A stretch of DNA of 14,891 bases from Bryobacteraceae bacterium (GTDB lineage Bacteria > Acidobacteriota > Terriglobia > Bryobacterales > Bryobacteraceae): contig JASHWA010000560.1 in the NCBI GenBank assembly GCA_030044325.1, positions 1-14,891 of the forward strand, read 5' to 3'. A program made the translations under genes and the position numbers. This document shows positions 1 through 6,344 of this stretch, piece after piece. The notes under the pieces were generated by a model that saw only the letters and a program-made list of their open reading frames with translations, was not told the DNA's origin and made no database searches. Within the stretch, counting starts at the first letter, position 1; every line of letters begins with the position of its first letter.

Positions 1-995
1 TGCTGAACCCGCGCATGCCGGTCCAGCTCGTCATCGCCGGAAAAGCGCATCCGCAGGATACGCCGGGCAAGAGCCTGATCAAAGAGATCGTGCAGTTTTC
101 GCGCGACCCCGACTTGTCGCATCGCGTCGTTTTCGTCGAGGATTACGGAATCCACGTGGCTCGCGAGATGGTGCAGGGCGTCGACGTGTGGCTGAACACG
201 CCGCGGCGGGGAGAGGAGGCCTGCGGCACCAGCGGAATGAAGGCGGGAATGAACGGCGTGCTCAACATGAGTATTGCCGACGGGTGGTTCGATGAAGCGG
301 CCGAGCAGTCCGGCGGATGGATGATCGGCGACCGCGAGCCGTATTCGCCCGAGCTCGAAGACACGCACGCGGCAGGAATTTATTCGCTGCTTGAAAACGA
401 GATCGCGCCGTTGTTCTACGAAGCGCGCGAGCAGGGCGTACCCATCGAATGGATGCGGCGCGTCAAACAGTCTCTGAGGTTTGTCAGCGCGCACTATAAT
501 TGCCAGCGCATGGTGAACGAATACCGGACTCAGCTCTATGAGCCGGCGCACAAAGCTTACAGCGCCATCATGCAGGACCACTTCGCCACGGTCCGCGAAC
601 GTGCCCGCTGGAATCGAACGGTTACCGAGAAATGGCCGCGTGTCGGATTCAGGAATGGCGCAATGGGGCCGGACGGCCCGGTTTCAACCGGTTTGCCGAT
701 GCCGTTGCGCGCGGAAGTCGAGTTGGCCGGGTTGAGCCCCGAGGACGTTCGGGTGGAAGCGGTGGTGGGGCGTGTGGGAGCGGACGGCGATTTGGAGGAA
801 ACGGAGGTGCTGACGCTTGCGCCGCTCGAGCAACACGGAACGGTGTTTTTGTTTGGCCGTGATTTTGCTCCGCTCACTACCGGGAGGTTAGGCTATTCCT
901 TGCGGGTGAGCCCGAATCATTGTGACGATCCCTTGAATCGGCCGTGTAATGCGCTGATGAAATGGGCGGACGAAACGGCGGCTAGTACTGGTTGA
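1..995 (+). CDS. glgP: Alpha-glucan (glycogen/maltodextrin) phosphorylase, C-terminal part
   Basis: A GT35 phosphorylase releases glucose-1-phosphate from alpha-1,4-glucan with a PLP cofactor, in the cytoplasm. The frame is open from base 3 with no start, reading L-N-P-R before the first ATG at 15, so the gene begins left of the window. Counting from that Met, residues 7-14 give the 'IAGKAHPQ' stretch of the short bacterial phosphorylases (TIGR02094 type). Residues 67-81 give 'EEACGTSGMKAGMNG', whose Lys76 matches the PLP Schiff-base lysine (Lys680 in muscle phosphorylase). The last ~120 residues match the beta-rich C-terminal extension of that subfamily and end normally in TGA at 993-995. 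About 330 codons are visible; the family usually has 700-850. The 3' side shows only a weak 5-bp hairpin and an A-run, not a canonical terminator. Confidence 0.94.
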   Translation, partial: LNPRMPVQLVIAGKAHPQDTPGKSLIKEIVQFSRDPDLSHRVVFVEDYGIHVAREMVQGVDVWLNTPRRGEEACGTSGMKAGMNGVLNMSIADGWFDEAAEQSGGWMIGDREPYSPELEDTHAAGIYSLLENEIAPLFYEAREQGVPIEWMRRVKQSLRFVSAHYNCQRMVNEYRTQLYEPAHKAYSAIMQDHFATVRERARWNRTVTEKWPRVGFRNGAMGPDGPVSTGLPMPLRAEVELAGLSPEDVRVEAVVGRVGADGDLEETEVLTLAPLEQHGTVFLFGRDFAPLTTGRLGYSLRVSPNHCDDPLNRPCNALMKWADETAASTG

Positions 996-1273
996 ACCTA
1001 AAGGTTCGCAAAAAAAAGCCCGATGAGCGTAATGGCGAGAAGATTTTTCTGGATTCCTTGGCGAGTTCGTGGTATTTAGTGTTTAGACATTGAGCGGGTA
1101 TCCCTAGAGTAGGTTCACATCCTTGAAACAACGACGCAGGGATGGGGAGCCATGCGATGACCTGCCGTCTCCCGAAAATTTGGTTGGATCGTTTTTCCGG
1201 CATATTTGTACCCGTTCCTAACCGCTTCACGTTTTTGATTTGCAACACAAAGGAGTAAGCCAACCACGATTGT
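996..1273. other. Intergenic leader region upstream of the zinc-ribbon gene
   Basis: This 278-bp gap is visibly more AT-rich than its surroundings. It holds an AAAGGAG Shine-Dalgarno-like run at 1249-1255, about 18 nt before the ATG at 1274, which is longer than ideal. A GGGAG...CTCCC inverted repeat with a 19-nt loop lies near 1145-1173. I could not match the leader to a known riboswitch. A TTGGTT (1180-1185) / TATTTG (1203-1208) pair has 17-bp spacing but matches consensus poorly. An open frame exists on the minus strand, but its translation resembles nothing I know. Confidence 0.4.
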
Positions 1274-1768
1274 ATGGAAGGCGATAGAAAGTACCGGCAG
1301 CGCGGCTATATGGACTCAGGCCGCGAATATTCCGGAAACGGCGGTCCCCGGCGCGATGAGCGCCCGCGTCCGCAGGGTCCACGGCCACCGATCGATGTCA
1401 CAGGCCCCCGTCTGCCGCGCATGGTGCAGGCGATAACGGCGGCGCGCTGCTACAACTGCGCGACGGCTCTGCCCTCCGACGTCGATTGGAGAGGGAATTG
1501 TCCCAAATGCGGGGTCGCGCTGCATTGCTGCAAACAATGCGCGCATTTCGAGCCGTCCACGCGGTTTCAGTGCCTGAAACCGGTACCGGCGCGGATCTCG
1601 CCCAAGGACGCTTCGAATGAATGCGAGCTGTTCAAGCCGCGCGTGACCGTTGCGCGCGATGCCGCGCCGGCGAATGGAAGCGCGGCGATCGCGCCGAGCG
1701 TGCCTGCGCCAAAAAGCGCAACCGACGCGCGCGCGATCTTCGACAGCCTGTTCAAAAAGCCGAATTAA
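1274..1768 (+). CDS. Small cysteine-rich zinc-ribbon-like protein, function unknown
   Basis: A 164-residue protein. Residues 1-45 are rich in Arg, Gly and Pro and probably disordered. The core has C59-x2-C62 and C76-x2-C79, the spacing of a zinc ribbon. It is followed by C85, C86, C89, H91, C100 and C117, possibly a second metal site. The tail (about 125-164) is low-complexity Ala/Pro ending in 'IFDSLFKKPN'. It has no signal peptide or membrane segment, so it is probably cytoplasmic. An in-frame TAA at 1256-1258 excludes a longer start; ATG 1274 or the second Met at 1310 are the options. I recognise the layout as one found in acidobacterial hypothetical proteins but know no function. Nucleic-acid or protein binding is a guess from the zinc-ribbon fold and basic N-terminus. 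It is convergent with the regulator at 3149-1827. Confidence 0.8.
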   Translation: MEGDRKYRQRGYMDSGREYSGNGGPRRDERPRPQGPRPPIDVTGPRLPRMVQAITAARCYNCATALPSDVDWRGNCPKCGVALHCCKQCAHFEPSTRFQCLKPVPARISPKDASNECELFKPRVTVARDAAPANGSAAIAPSVPAPKSATDARAIFDSLFKKPN

Positions 1769-1779
1769 ATATTAATATT
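1768..1779. repeat. AT-rich perfect 12-bp palindrome AATATTAATATT
   Basis: It begins on the last base of the zinc-ribbon stop codon. It is a perfect palindrome and a tandem pair of AATATT, within an all-A/T run of about 17 bases in otherwise GC-rich DNA. It sits between two convergent genes, so a role in transcription termination is possible but not shown. Confidence 0.5.
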
Positions 1780-1782
1780 GGT

Positions 1783-1799
1783 GGCGTCCGCGAGCCGCG
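1783..1799 (+). repeat. 17-bp dispersed repeat, copy 1 (GGCGTCCGCGAGCCGCG)
   Basis: An exact copy occurs at 6345-6361 in the same orientation. Both copies lie in intergenic DNA. Here it is between the convergent stops of the zinc-ribbon gene and the winged-helix regulator. Its 3' end (CCGCG, 1795-1799) can pair with CGCGG at 1810-1814, giving a short hairpin. Confidence 0.55.
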
Positions 1800-1826
1800 T
1801 CAGCCATGGCGCGGTCCCGCGAAGTC

Positions 1827-3149
1827 TCAACGCGCGCCCAGGACCCGATACGCCGCTAGCGACGGCTCCTGGCTGATTCCGTCCACCGTGACCGTGCGGA
1901 GCAACGCGTCGAAGTACGGCATCCGCCCTTTGTGCGCAATCTTCGCGGCCAGCGCGCCGAGCAGCTTGTCGCTGGTGACGAAATCGGCCGCCCCTTCCTG
2001 CGACGTGCTCGCCGCGCCGCCGATCAGCAGAACGTTTCCGCCGCTCAGATTGTCCAGAAAGGCGACCGACGAGTACTCCTCGAAACGCCCGTTTTCAGCC
2101 TTGGGAGTGAATTCGGCGGGCTCCCCGGGTTGGGGCGCGGCGTTCTTGCAGATCACCTGGTGGTTGTGAAGATCGGAATAGAAGTGGAAATTGAGCCGGG
2201 GCTCGAACAACTCGGTCCACAGATTGGTAGCGGGGCGGCCGATGAGGATCGCGTTTCCAGAGGAAAGGTCGCGCAAGGTGATGTCCCGCGCGTAGCGCAC
2301 GACCACGCGGCTGGGGAATTTCTGCGCCAGATCGAGGATGCGGACCGCGGTGCTCACTCCGTCGTAAGTCGTGTAGCGGCGCTCAGCAAATCGCGGGAGC
2401 AGGGATTCGAGGTTCCGCCCGGCCGGCGCGTCCCCGTCTGAACCCGGCACCGACCGGCGCAGATAATCCTCAAGATTATCGCGCACACCGGAGGCCTCCT
2501 GGAGCATCGCAAAGGTGTGATCTGGGACCACGATGGTGGTCGTGGCCTTGTCGCTGAACAGTTGCGACCACAGCGCATTGAGCGCGGGCGAATCGGTCCC
2601 CTGCGCCTGCGGCCGGGAGCGCACCAGCATCACAACGAGCACGCCAACGGAAAAGCTGAGGATTCCGACGGCTAGGGCGAGCCAGGCAATCAGGTTGTGG
2701 CGCGAAGCCGCCGGCGCCAGACTTATCGGCTGGATCACGCTCGGCTGGACCACGTTCGCTTGCGCCGCCGGTTCCGGAGTCCGTTCAATGAACTCCGGGA
2801 CGTAACCTCCTTTCGGTATTTGGAGTGTTAACGGTTCCTCGGCGCCTTCGGTGGCGAAATACGCATCCAGCTTCTGGCGCAACAGCCGCGCTTGTGACCG
2901 TACGATATTGTCTTCGTTAGGGTTGTAATCGGGCGGGCGATGAAACACGCGCTCGCCGATTTTCTGCTCGCTGATCTCGCTCAGGTGGTTGTCCCGTGCA
3001 GCACGGCACACATACAACAGAAAATCTCTCAGTCGAGCGGACTTAGCAAAACGCTGGCTCTCGGAAATGCGGACGACCAATTCCCAGCGAGGGTCCGCGC
3101 TGGATGCGGAAATATCGGGTGCGGACGCAGCGTTTGACCGTGAATTCAC
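1827..3149 (-). CDS. Membrane-anchored winged-helix transcriptional regulator-like protein
   Basis: A 440-residue protein. Residues ~20-122 match the N-terminal winged-helix-like domain found in acidobacterial regulators and fused to TolB-like or adenylate cyclase proteins: 'RFAKSARLRDFLLYV', 'EQKIGERVFHRPPDYNPNEDN', 'IVRSQARLLRQKLDAYF', 'IPKGGYVPEF'. A Pro/Ala/Gln linker follows, then one transmembrane helix at ~152-176. A ~260-residue C-terminal domain of unknown type is predicted outside the cytoplasm. The layout resembles ToxR/CadC one-component regulators, in which a membrane protein binds DNA directly; that role is inferred. The start is GTG at 3149-3147 with AGGTG about 8 nt upstream. 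A TATAAT box on the same strand at 3186-3181 would give a ~25-nt leader. The C-terminal ligand is unknown. Confidence 0.85.
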   Translation of the reverse strand: MNSRSNAASAPDISASSADPRWELVVRISESQRFAKSARLRDFLLYVCRAARDNHLSEISEQKIGERVFHRPPDYNPNEDNIVRSQARLLRQKLDAYFATEGAEEPLTLQIPKGGYVPEFIERTPEPAAQANVVQPSVIQPISLAPAASRHNLIAWLALAVGILSFSVGVLVVMLVRSRPQAQGTDSPALNALWSQLFSDKATTTIVVPDHTFAMLQEASGVRDNLEDYLRRSVPGSDGDAPAGRNLESLLPRFAERRYTTYDGVSTAVRILDLAQKFPSRVVVRYARDITLRDLSSGNAILIGRPATNLWTELFEPRLNFHFYSDLHNHQVICKNAAPQPGEPAEFTPKAENGRFEEYSSVAFLDNLSGGNVLLIGGAASTSQEGAADFVTSDKLLGALAAKIAHKGRMPYFDALLRTVTVDGISQEPSLAAYRVLGAR

Positions 3150-3180
3150 TGTCTACACACCTATTTTCGACACAGCCTAT

Positions 3181-3207
3181 ATTATAGTATGCAATCGGGA
3201 TACACAA
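3181..3207 (-). promoter_or_regulatory. Predicted sigma-70-type promoter of the winged-helix regulator
   Basis: On the minus strand TATAAT (3186-3181) is a perfect -10 box. TTGTGT (3207-3202) is a fair -35 box with a short 15-bp spacer. Transcription would start near 3174, leaving a ~25-nt leader that contains the AGGTG ribosome-binding site before the GTG start at 3149. The position fits well; the -35 spacing is the weak point. Confidence 0.55.
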
Positions 3208-3366
3208 GGGGTCTTGGCTACCTTTCATGCCGGGCTTTAAGAACCCTCATCGATGCCCGAAGGCTGCCAAAAGGAGAGACTAGGGGGATCCTAACACCCA
3301 CTTTCTTACTGTGTACACGAACGTGGTATGCATTATCTTGCGAGGAATCCTTGATGGTCGCGTCCT

Positions 3367-3382
3367 GCGGCCTTGAGGCCGC
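3367..3382. repeat. GC-rich hairpin GCGGCC-TTGA-GGCCGC
   Basis: A perfect 6-bp stem with a 4-nt loop, beside the nested inverted-repeat element and upstream of the regulator promoter. There is no adjacent T-run on either strand, so it is not a canonical intrinsic terminator. Confidence 0.5.
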
Positions 3383-3397
3383 GCGCGGATTTACAGC

Positions 3398-3510
3398 TTT
3401 TTCAGCACTTTCGCGGGCCGCCTGCCAACGCGCGGTGCCGCGCCTCATGAAGCCGGTGGCACGCGGCAGTAATGGAGCGCGTTGGCCGGGTTTATAGAAT
3501 TGCTGAAAAA
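3398..3510. repeat. Nested inverted-repeat element, about 113 bp
   Basis: Three pairs of inverted repeats are nested one inside another. The outer pair is TTTTTCAGCA (3398-3407) with TGCTGAAAAA (3501-3510). The middle pair is GCCAACGCGC (3424-3433) with GCGCGTTGGC (3477-3486), extendable by two more pairs across one mismatch. The inner pair is TGCCGCG (3436-3442) with CGCGGCA (3462-3468). Together they could fold into a long, interrupted stem in either RNA strand. I see no flanking target duplication and no coding capacity. It may be a MITE-like or REP-like dispersed element, a structured RNA or a terminator region; the sequence does not decide. Confidence 0.5.
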
Positions 3511-3552
3511 TCCTTTAGCCACGCTGGCCGGTAGCGAGCGCCGAGGCGCCGC

Positions 3553-3569
3553 GCGGATTCAAAATCCGC
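3553..3569 (-). terminator. Hairpin downstream of the methyltransferase gene, possible terminator without T-run
   Basis: GCGGATT (3553-3559) and AATCCGC (3563-3569) form a 7-bp stem with a 3-nt loop, beginning 10 nt past the methyltransferase TAA on the minus strand. A second small stem, GCGCC/GGCGC, follows near 3539-3550. Without a U-tract it may stabilise the 3' end or assist factor-dependent termination rather than terminate alone. Confidence 0.4.
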
Positions 3570-3579
3570 CGTCCGGCCG

Positions 3580-4200
3580 TTATTTCACCGCCAGCCACGC
3601 CAGGAACAAACCGTCCGGCTCGACGTCTTCCCAATACGAAATCGGAAGACTGCGAACATCGCGGCAATCGCGCGCCAGTAGCTTTTCGAGCTCGCGCCGG
3701 GCGAACCAGCGCTCCCACGCGGGCGTTTCGAGACGCCCCCACGCCTCCGCGTTCTTATCGATAATCACGATTCTGCCGCCGGGCTTGACAATGCGGCACA
3801 ATTCGGCGACGGCGCCCGGGATATCGACGGCGTGCTCCAGAGATTCGGTTGCGTAGGCGCCGTCGCAGGATGCGCGTTCGAGGGGAAGCGCGGTCATGCT
3901 CGCGGCGCAGCGCTCCATTCCCTCCGGCACGTATTTGAGCATTGCTTCGGCGAGGTCGATGGCAATCACGGTTGCGGAGGGATGCGCTTCGCGAACGATG
4001 CGCGCGAAGCGGCCCTTTCCGCAGCCGACGTCGGCGACGCGTTTGTGAGCGAGATCGCCCAAATGTTCCAGGACCAGCTTGACGTGAAAGATGCGCGGGT
4101 CGATGGTCGATGGATAGTGGTCTTCATCGGCCGCCGCGCGGTTGAAAAATTCGCGAATGAAAGCGGGATCGGCGCGCGGCCGGCGGAACGGCCAGCGCAT
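3580..4200 (-). CDS. Class I SAM-dependent methyltransferase
   Basis: A 206-residue Rossmann-fold methyltransferase of the Methyltransf_11 type. Motif I is 'VADVGCGKGRF' (55-65), the glycine-rich SAM loop. The acidic ribose-binding residue is Asp82 in 'IDLAEAMLKYV'. The post-motif region 'CDGAYATESLEHA' (112-124) and 'LCRIVKPGGRIVIID' (134-148) fit the ubiE/UbiG-like pattern. The N-terminus is basic (FRRPRADPAF) and there is no signal peptide. The substrate cannot be read from sequence. Its ATG shares one base with the TGA of the phosphofructokinase gene (TGATG, 4202-4198), so its translation probably depends on ribosomes finishing that gene. I do not assume a metabolic link between the two enzymes. 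Confidence 0.9.
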   Translation of the reverse strand: MRWPFRRPRADPAFIREFFNRAAADEDHYPSTIDPRIFHVKLVLEHLGDLAHKRVADVGCGKGRFARIVREAHPSATVIAIDLAEAMLKYVPEGMERCAASMTALPLERASCDGAYATESLEHAVDIPGAVAELCRIVKPGGRIVIIDKNAEAWGRLETPAWERWFARRELEKLLARDCRDVRSLPISYWEDVEPDGLFLAWLAVK

Positions 4201-5360
4201 CAGGCTCTCGTCAGGAAGATCGGCATGCCGTATCTGTGCGAATAACTGGGGCGATAGCGATCCGTGTTATACATGCTGGCGACATCCACTTTGCGCGGGC
4301 CAAGCTGCGGATCAGGAATCGAAACCATGGTATAGCATCCGCCCACCAGCGCGGCCATCAATCCGCTACGGCCTTCGAGTACCGTTTCAAGCGCCATGTT
4401 GCCGAAGGTGGTGGCGATCATTTTATCGACGAAATCGGCTTCGCCGCTGCGCAGGTCATAAGTGAGATCGCTGACGATGCTATCTTCACCGACGCGCTTG
4501 CGGATTTCGGAGGCGAGCGCTTCTCCCACGCTCATTTTCTTGCGATGCCCGAAGGCGTCGGCTTCGCCGTATTCCTGAACCGCGTAGCCGCTCCAGCGCG
4601 CGCCTTCCGAGATGACCAGCAACACGTAGTTGCTGGGCGTATCGCGCTTTTCCACCAGCAGCAGGTCGATCAGCTTGTCCAGGCTGACTTCATACTCCGG
4701 GATGCAGCAGCGGATCGAGGTCACGTAGGCAGTGTACAGCGCGGTAAACCCCGCGTCGCGGCCGAAGATTCTGAAGATTCCGATGCGCTCGTGCGAACCG
4801 ACCGTGGTGCGCTGGCGGCCGATGGCTGCGGTGGCGCGCGTGATCGCGGTCGAAAATCCGATGCAGTATTCGGTGTGCTGGACGTCGTTGTCCATGGTCT
4901 TGGGAATCGCAATCACCTTGACGCCCAGCTGGTGCAGCCGCGCCGCGTAGCTCAGCGTATCGTCGCCGCCGATCGCGATCAGCGTATCGATTCCGAGGCC
5001 GCTCAGATTTTTCAACACCTGCGAGCTTACGTCGTAGCTGTCGCCCTGCTTCGGGAAATTCCCGGACTTGAGCACATCCGGGAGGATTTTCATTTTGGAG
5101 GGATTGGTGCGCGTCGAGTGCAGCACCGTTCCGCCGAAGCGGTCGATGGTGCGGGTGTTCTCGCGATTCAGCGGCCACACGTACTTTTCACGGCTCTCCG
5201 GGTCCTCCAGGTTCAGGTTGGTGAGACCCTCCCAGCCGCGCCGGATACCGATGGTCTCACACTGATTTTCGGTTCCCCGATACACCACGCTCTTGATCAC
5301 CGAATTCAATCCGGGAACGTCCCCGCCCCCGGTCAGGATTCCGATTCTGCGCAGCGCCAT
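4200..5360 (-). CDS. 6-phosphofructokinase, predicted pyrophosphate-dependent
   Basis: The enzyme phosphorylates fructose-6-phosphate to the 1,6-bisphosphate in glycolysis. At 386 residues it fits the longer 'group III' bacterial PFKs. The N-terminal loop is 'ILTGGGDVPGLN' (8-19). The phosphoryl-donor motif is 'IGGDDTL' (130-136), with Asp134 where ATP enzymes have Gly (Gly104 of E. coli PFK). The catalytic segment is 'IPKTMDNDV' (152-160), with Lys154 where ATP enzymes have Gly124. Asp157 matches the catalytic base and Asp159 its partner. The Asp plus Lys pair is the established marker of pyrophosphate use, making the reaction reversible and not allosterically controlled like E. coli PfkA. 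'IFGRDAG' (198-204) is the substrate-binding motif. It starts at ATG 5360-5358 with only a weak GGA upstream and is first in a two-gene operon with the methyltransferase. Confidence 0.93.
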   Translation of the reverse strand: MALRRIGILTGGGDVPGLNSVIKSVVYRGTENQCETIGIRRGWEGLTNLNLEDPESREKYVWPLNRENTRTIDRFGGTVLHSTRTNPSKMKILPDVLKSGNFPKQGDSYDVSSQVLKNLSGLGIDTLIAIGGDDTLSYAARLHQLGVKVIAIPKTMDNDVQHTEYCIGFSTAITRATAAIGRQRTTVGSHERIGIFRIFGRDAGFTALYTAYVTSIRCCIPEYEVSLDKLIDLLLVEKRDTPSNYVLLVISEGARWSGYAVQEYGEADAFGHRKKMSVGEALASEIRKRVGEDSIVSDLTYDLRSGEADFVDKMIATTFGNMALETVLEGRSGLMAALVGGCYTMVSIPDPQLGPRKVDVASMYNTDRYRPSYSHRYGMPIFLTRA

Positions 5361-5544
5361 AAATTCCAGTGTAAATGAGGCCGGACCGCCCGGCCGCGCG
5401 TTACAGAACCTCGCGCGTTACTGGATTTTTTCCAGGTGCCCCACGGGAATTTTTCACGTTGCCACTGCGCACGTCACCAATATTGCAAACCGCCCCGGGC
5501 CACGCACAATCGGGATGCGGCGGCGAGTACAGACGTCCCGCTTC

Positions 5545-5550
5545 AGGAGG
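5545..5550 (+). promoter_or_regulatory. Strong ribosome-binding site AGGAGG of the PEP-CTERM gene
   Basis: A full AGGAGG lies 10 nt before ATG 5561. It fixes that ATG as the start, although the frame stays open back to 5375. Confidence 0.75.
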
Positions 5551-5560
5551 CCTTACCAAG

Positions 5561-6187
5561 ATGAGAGTTTGTTTTCTGTTCCTCGTACTCAGCGCGGCGC
5601 TCGTGAGCGCGACTCCGCTCACTCTGACATTCGTGGGAGTCGGCACCGGCACTTTGGATGGGATAACATTCACCGACCAGAGCTTCACGTTCACCTACTA
5701 CACCGACACGGACGTTCTGTTCAATCCCCCCTATCCCGGCACCACCATGGATGAGACGACGCCGGATCTAACAGGAACGTTCTCGACGACCCTCAGCGGA
5801 CTTCCGGTGACGGTCACGCTCAGCGACCTCGGCGTGTACGACAATCCTGTCGAAGAACGGTTAGGATTGTGGAACGAGTCCACCGACCAGGACTGGCTCA
5901 CCATCACCGCGCCGCAGTTCGCCAGCTATAACCTGATGAGCAGCTACACCTTCGACGCGAGCGGCAGCGAAATCACGGCGCTGGGGCCCGTGGAAGGGCC
6001 CCTGATCACCAGCGACGGCGAGCTCCAAATCAGCTCCGTGTCCACGCTGGATTTCAGCGCGACGCTCGGCATGGCCATGCCGCCAACACCAACCGACCCG
6101 GTGCCCGAGCCGTCCACCGCTTCGTTGCTGTTTGTGGGAACGGGAGGGATTCTCCTCGGCCTGATCCGGCGGCGCAAGAAACACTGA
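5561..6187 (+). CDS. PEP-CTERM sorting domain-containing surface/secreted protein
   Basis: A 208-residue exported protein. The signal peptide is 'MRVCFLFLVLSAALVSA' with likely cleavage before 'TPLTL'. The mature part is rich in Thr, Ser, Asp and Leu, without Cys, and looks like a beta-sandwich; I cannot assign a function. The C-terminus has the full tripartite PEP-CTERM signal: 'VPEPST', a hydrophobic helix ('ASLLFVGTGGILLGLI') and the basic tail 'RRRKKH'. In known systems an exosortase (EpsH) recognises this signal and processes the protein during export, usually in exopolysaccharide-producing bacteria; that enzyme is not in the window. The start at 5561 is set by AGGAGG and the signal peptide; a start at 5375 would put 62 unlikely residues in front. 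A large stem-loop follows 26 nt after the stop. Confidence 0.9.
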   Translation: MRVCFLFLVLSAALVSATPLTLTFVGVGTGTLDGITFTDQSFTFTYYTDTDVLFNPPYPGTTMDETTPDLTGTFSTTLSGLPVTVTLSDLGVYDNPVEERLGLWNESTDQDWLTITAPQFASYNLMSSYTFDASGSEITALGPVEGPLITSDGELQISSVSTLDFSATLGMAMPPTPTDPVPEPSTASLLFVGTGGILLGLIRRRKKH

Positions 6188-6212
6188 AACTCCGCCTCCC
6201 GCAGCTGCGCCT

Positions 6213-6261
6213 GGCGGGCCGGTGGCTCGCGCGTCGTCGCGCGGGACAGCCACCTCCCGCC
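6213..6261. terminator. Large GC-rich stem-loop after the PEP-CTERM gene
   Basis: Three stacked arms pair: GGCGGG (6213-6218) with CCCGCC (6256-6261), GGTGGCT (6221-6227) with AGCCACC (6248-6254), and CGCGCG (6228-6233) with CGCGCG (6238-6243) around a TCGT loop. This gives 19 base pairs interrupted by small bulges. It starts 26 nt after the stop codon. It lacks a downstream T-run, so it may act as a factor-assisted terminator or mRNA 3' stabiliser, or be a REP-like repeat. Confidence 0.65.
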
Positions 6262-6293
6262 GGCACGCGCACACCGCCGGCAGACGTTCGGTC

Positions 6294-6299
6294 TATACT
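6294..6299 (+). promoter_or_regulatory. Candidate -10 box TATACT of the histidine kinase operon
   Basis: TATACT matches TATAAT at 5 of 6 positions in the gap before the kinase gene. I see no convincing -35 box 16-18 bp upstream. Transcription would start near 6306, inside the palindrome at 6305-6316. Confidence 0.3.
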
Positions 6300-6304
6300 C
6301 AGGA

Positions 6305-6316
6305 CATCGGCCGATG
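6305..6316. promoter_or_regulatory. 12-bp perfect palindrome CATCGGCCGATG, candidate operator
   Basis: It overlaps the start point predicted from the TATACT box upstream of the kinase gene. That is a typical place for a repressor or autoregulatory site. No binding protein is known, and GC-rich palindromes also arise by chance. Confidence 0.3.
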
Positions 6317-6344
6317 ACGCTGGCGATCACAGACCGTACCCTAC

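Larger units (their letters stand above)
3150..3579. other. 430-bp non-coding region between methyltransferase and regulator genes
   Basis: Both flanking genes run on the minus strand, so this gap must end the phosphofructokinase operon and start the regulator transcript. It holds a hairpin just after the methyltransferase stop (3553-3569), a nested inverted-repeat element (3398-3510), a GC-rich hairpin (3367-3382), an 8-bp GTGTACAC palindrome (3311-3318) and a minus-strand promoter (3181-3207). Open frames here on the plus strand give no recognisable protein. Confidence 0.6.

Noticed and set aside
994..1007. GAACC-TAAA-GGTTC hairpin plus A-run after the phosphorylase gene as an intrinsic terminator.
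   Set aside because: The stem is only 5 bp, includes bases of the stop codon, and the run is A rather than T on the coding strand.
982..1263. 93-codon minus-strand frame in the gap before the zinc-ribbon gene.
   Set aside because: No ribosome-binding site, no recognisable protein, and it overlaps the end of the phosphorylase gene on the other strand.
1100..1273. Possible riboswitch in the leader of the zinc-ribbon gene.
   Set aside because: A GGGAG/CTCCC pair exists, but I could not match conserved bases of any riboswitch class I know.
3189..3497. 102-codon plus-strand frame in the 430-bp gap.
   Set aside because: Composition is atypical for a coding gene here, it runs through the inverted-repeat element, and it lacks a ribosome-binding site.
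3553..3569. Sequence GCGGA-TTCAAAA-TCCGC looks exactly like a tRNA-Leu(CAA) anticodon arm, suggesting a tRNA or an att site.
   Set aside because: No matching acceptor stem, D-arm or T-arm surrounds it, and the 3' side runs straight into the methyltransferase gene. No integrase is present. It is better read as a simple hairpin.
4236..5378. Open frame of 380 codons on the plus strand opposite the phosphofructokinase gene.
   Set aside because: The minus strand encodes an intact, motif-complete PFK; the plus-strand product is His/Ala/Arg-rich with no family resemblance.
5375..5560. Upstream extension of the PEP-CTERM gene to an ATG at 5375.
   Set aside because: It would bury the signal peptide and ignore the AGGAGG site placed 10 nt before ATG 5561.
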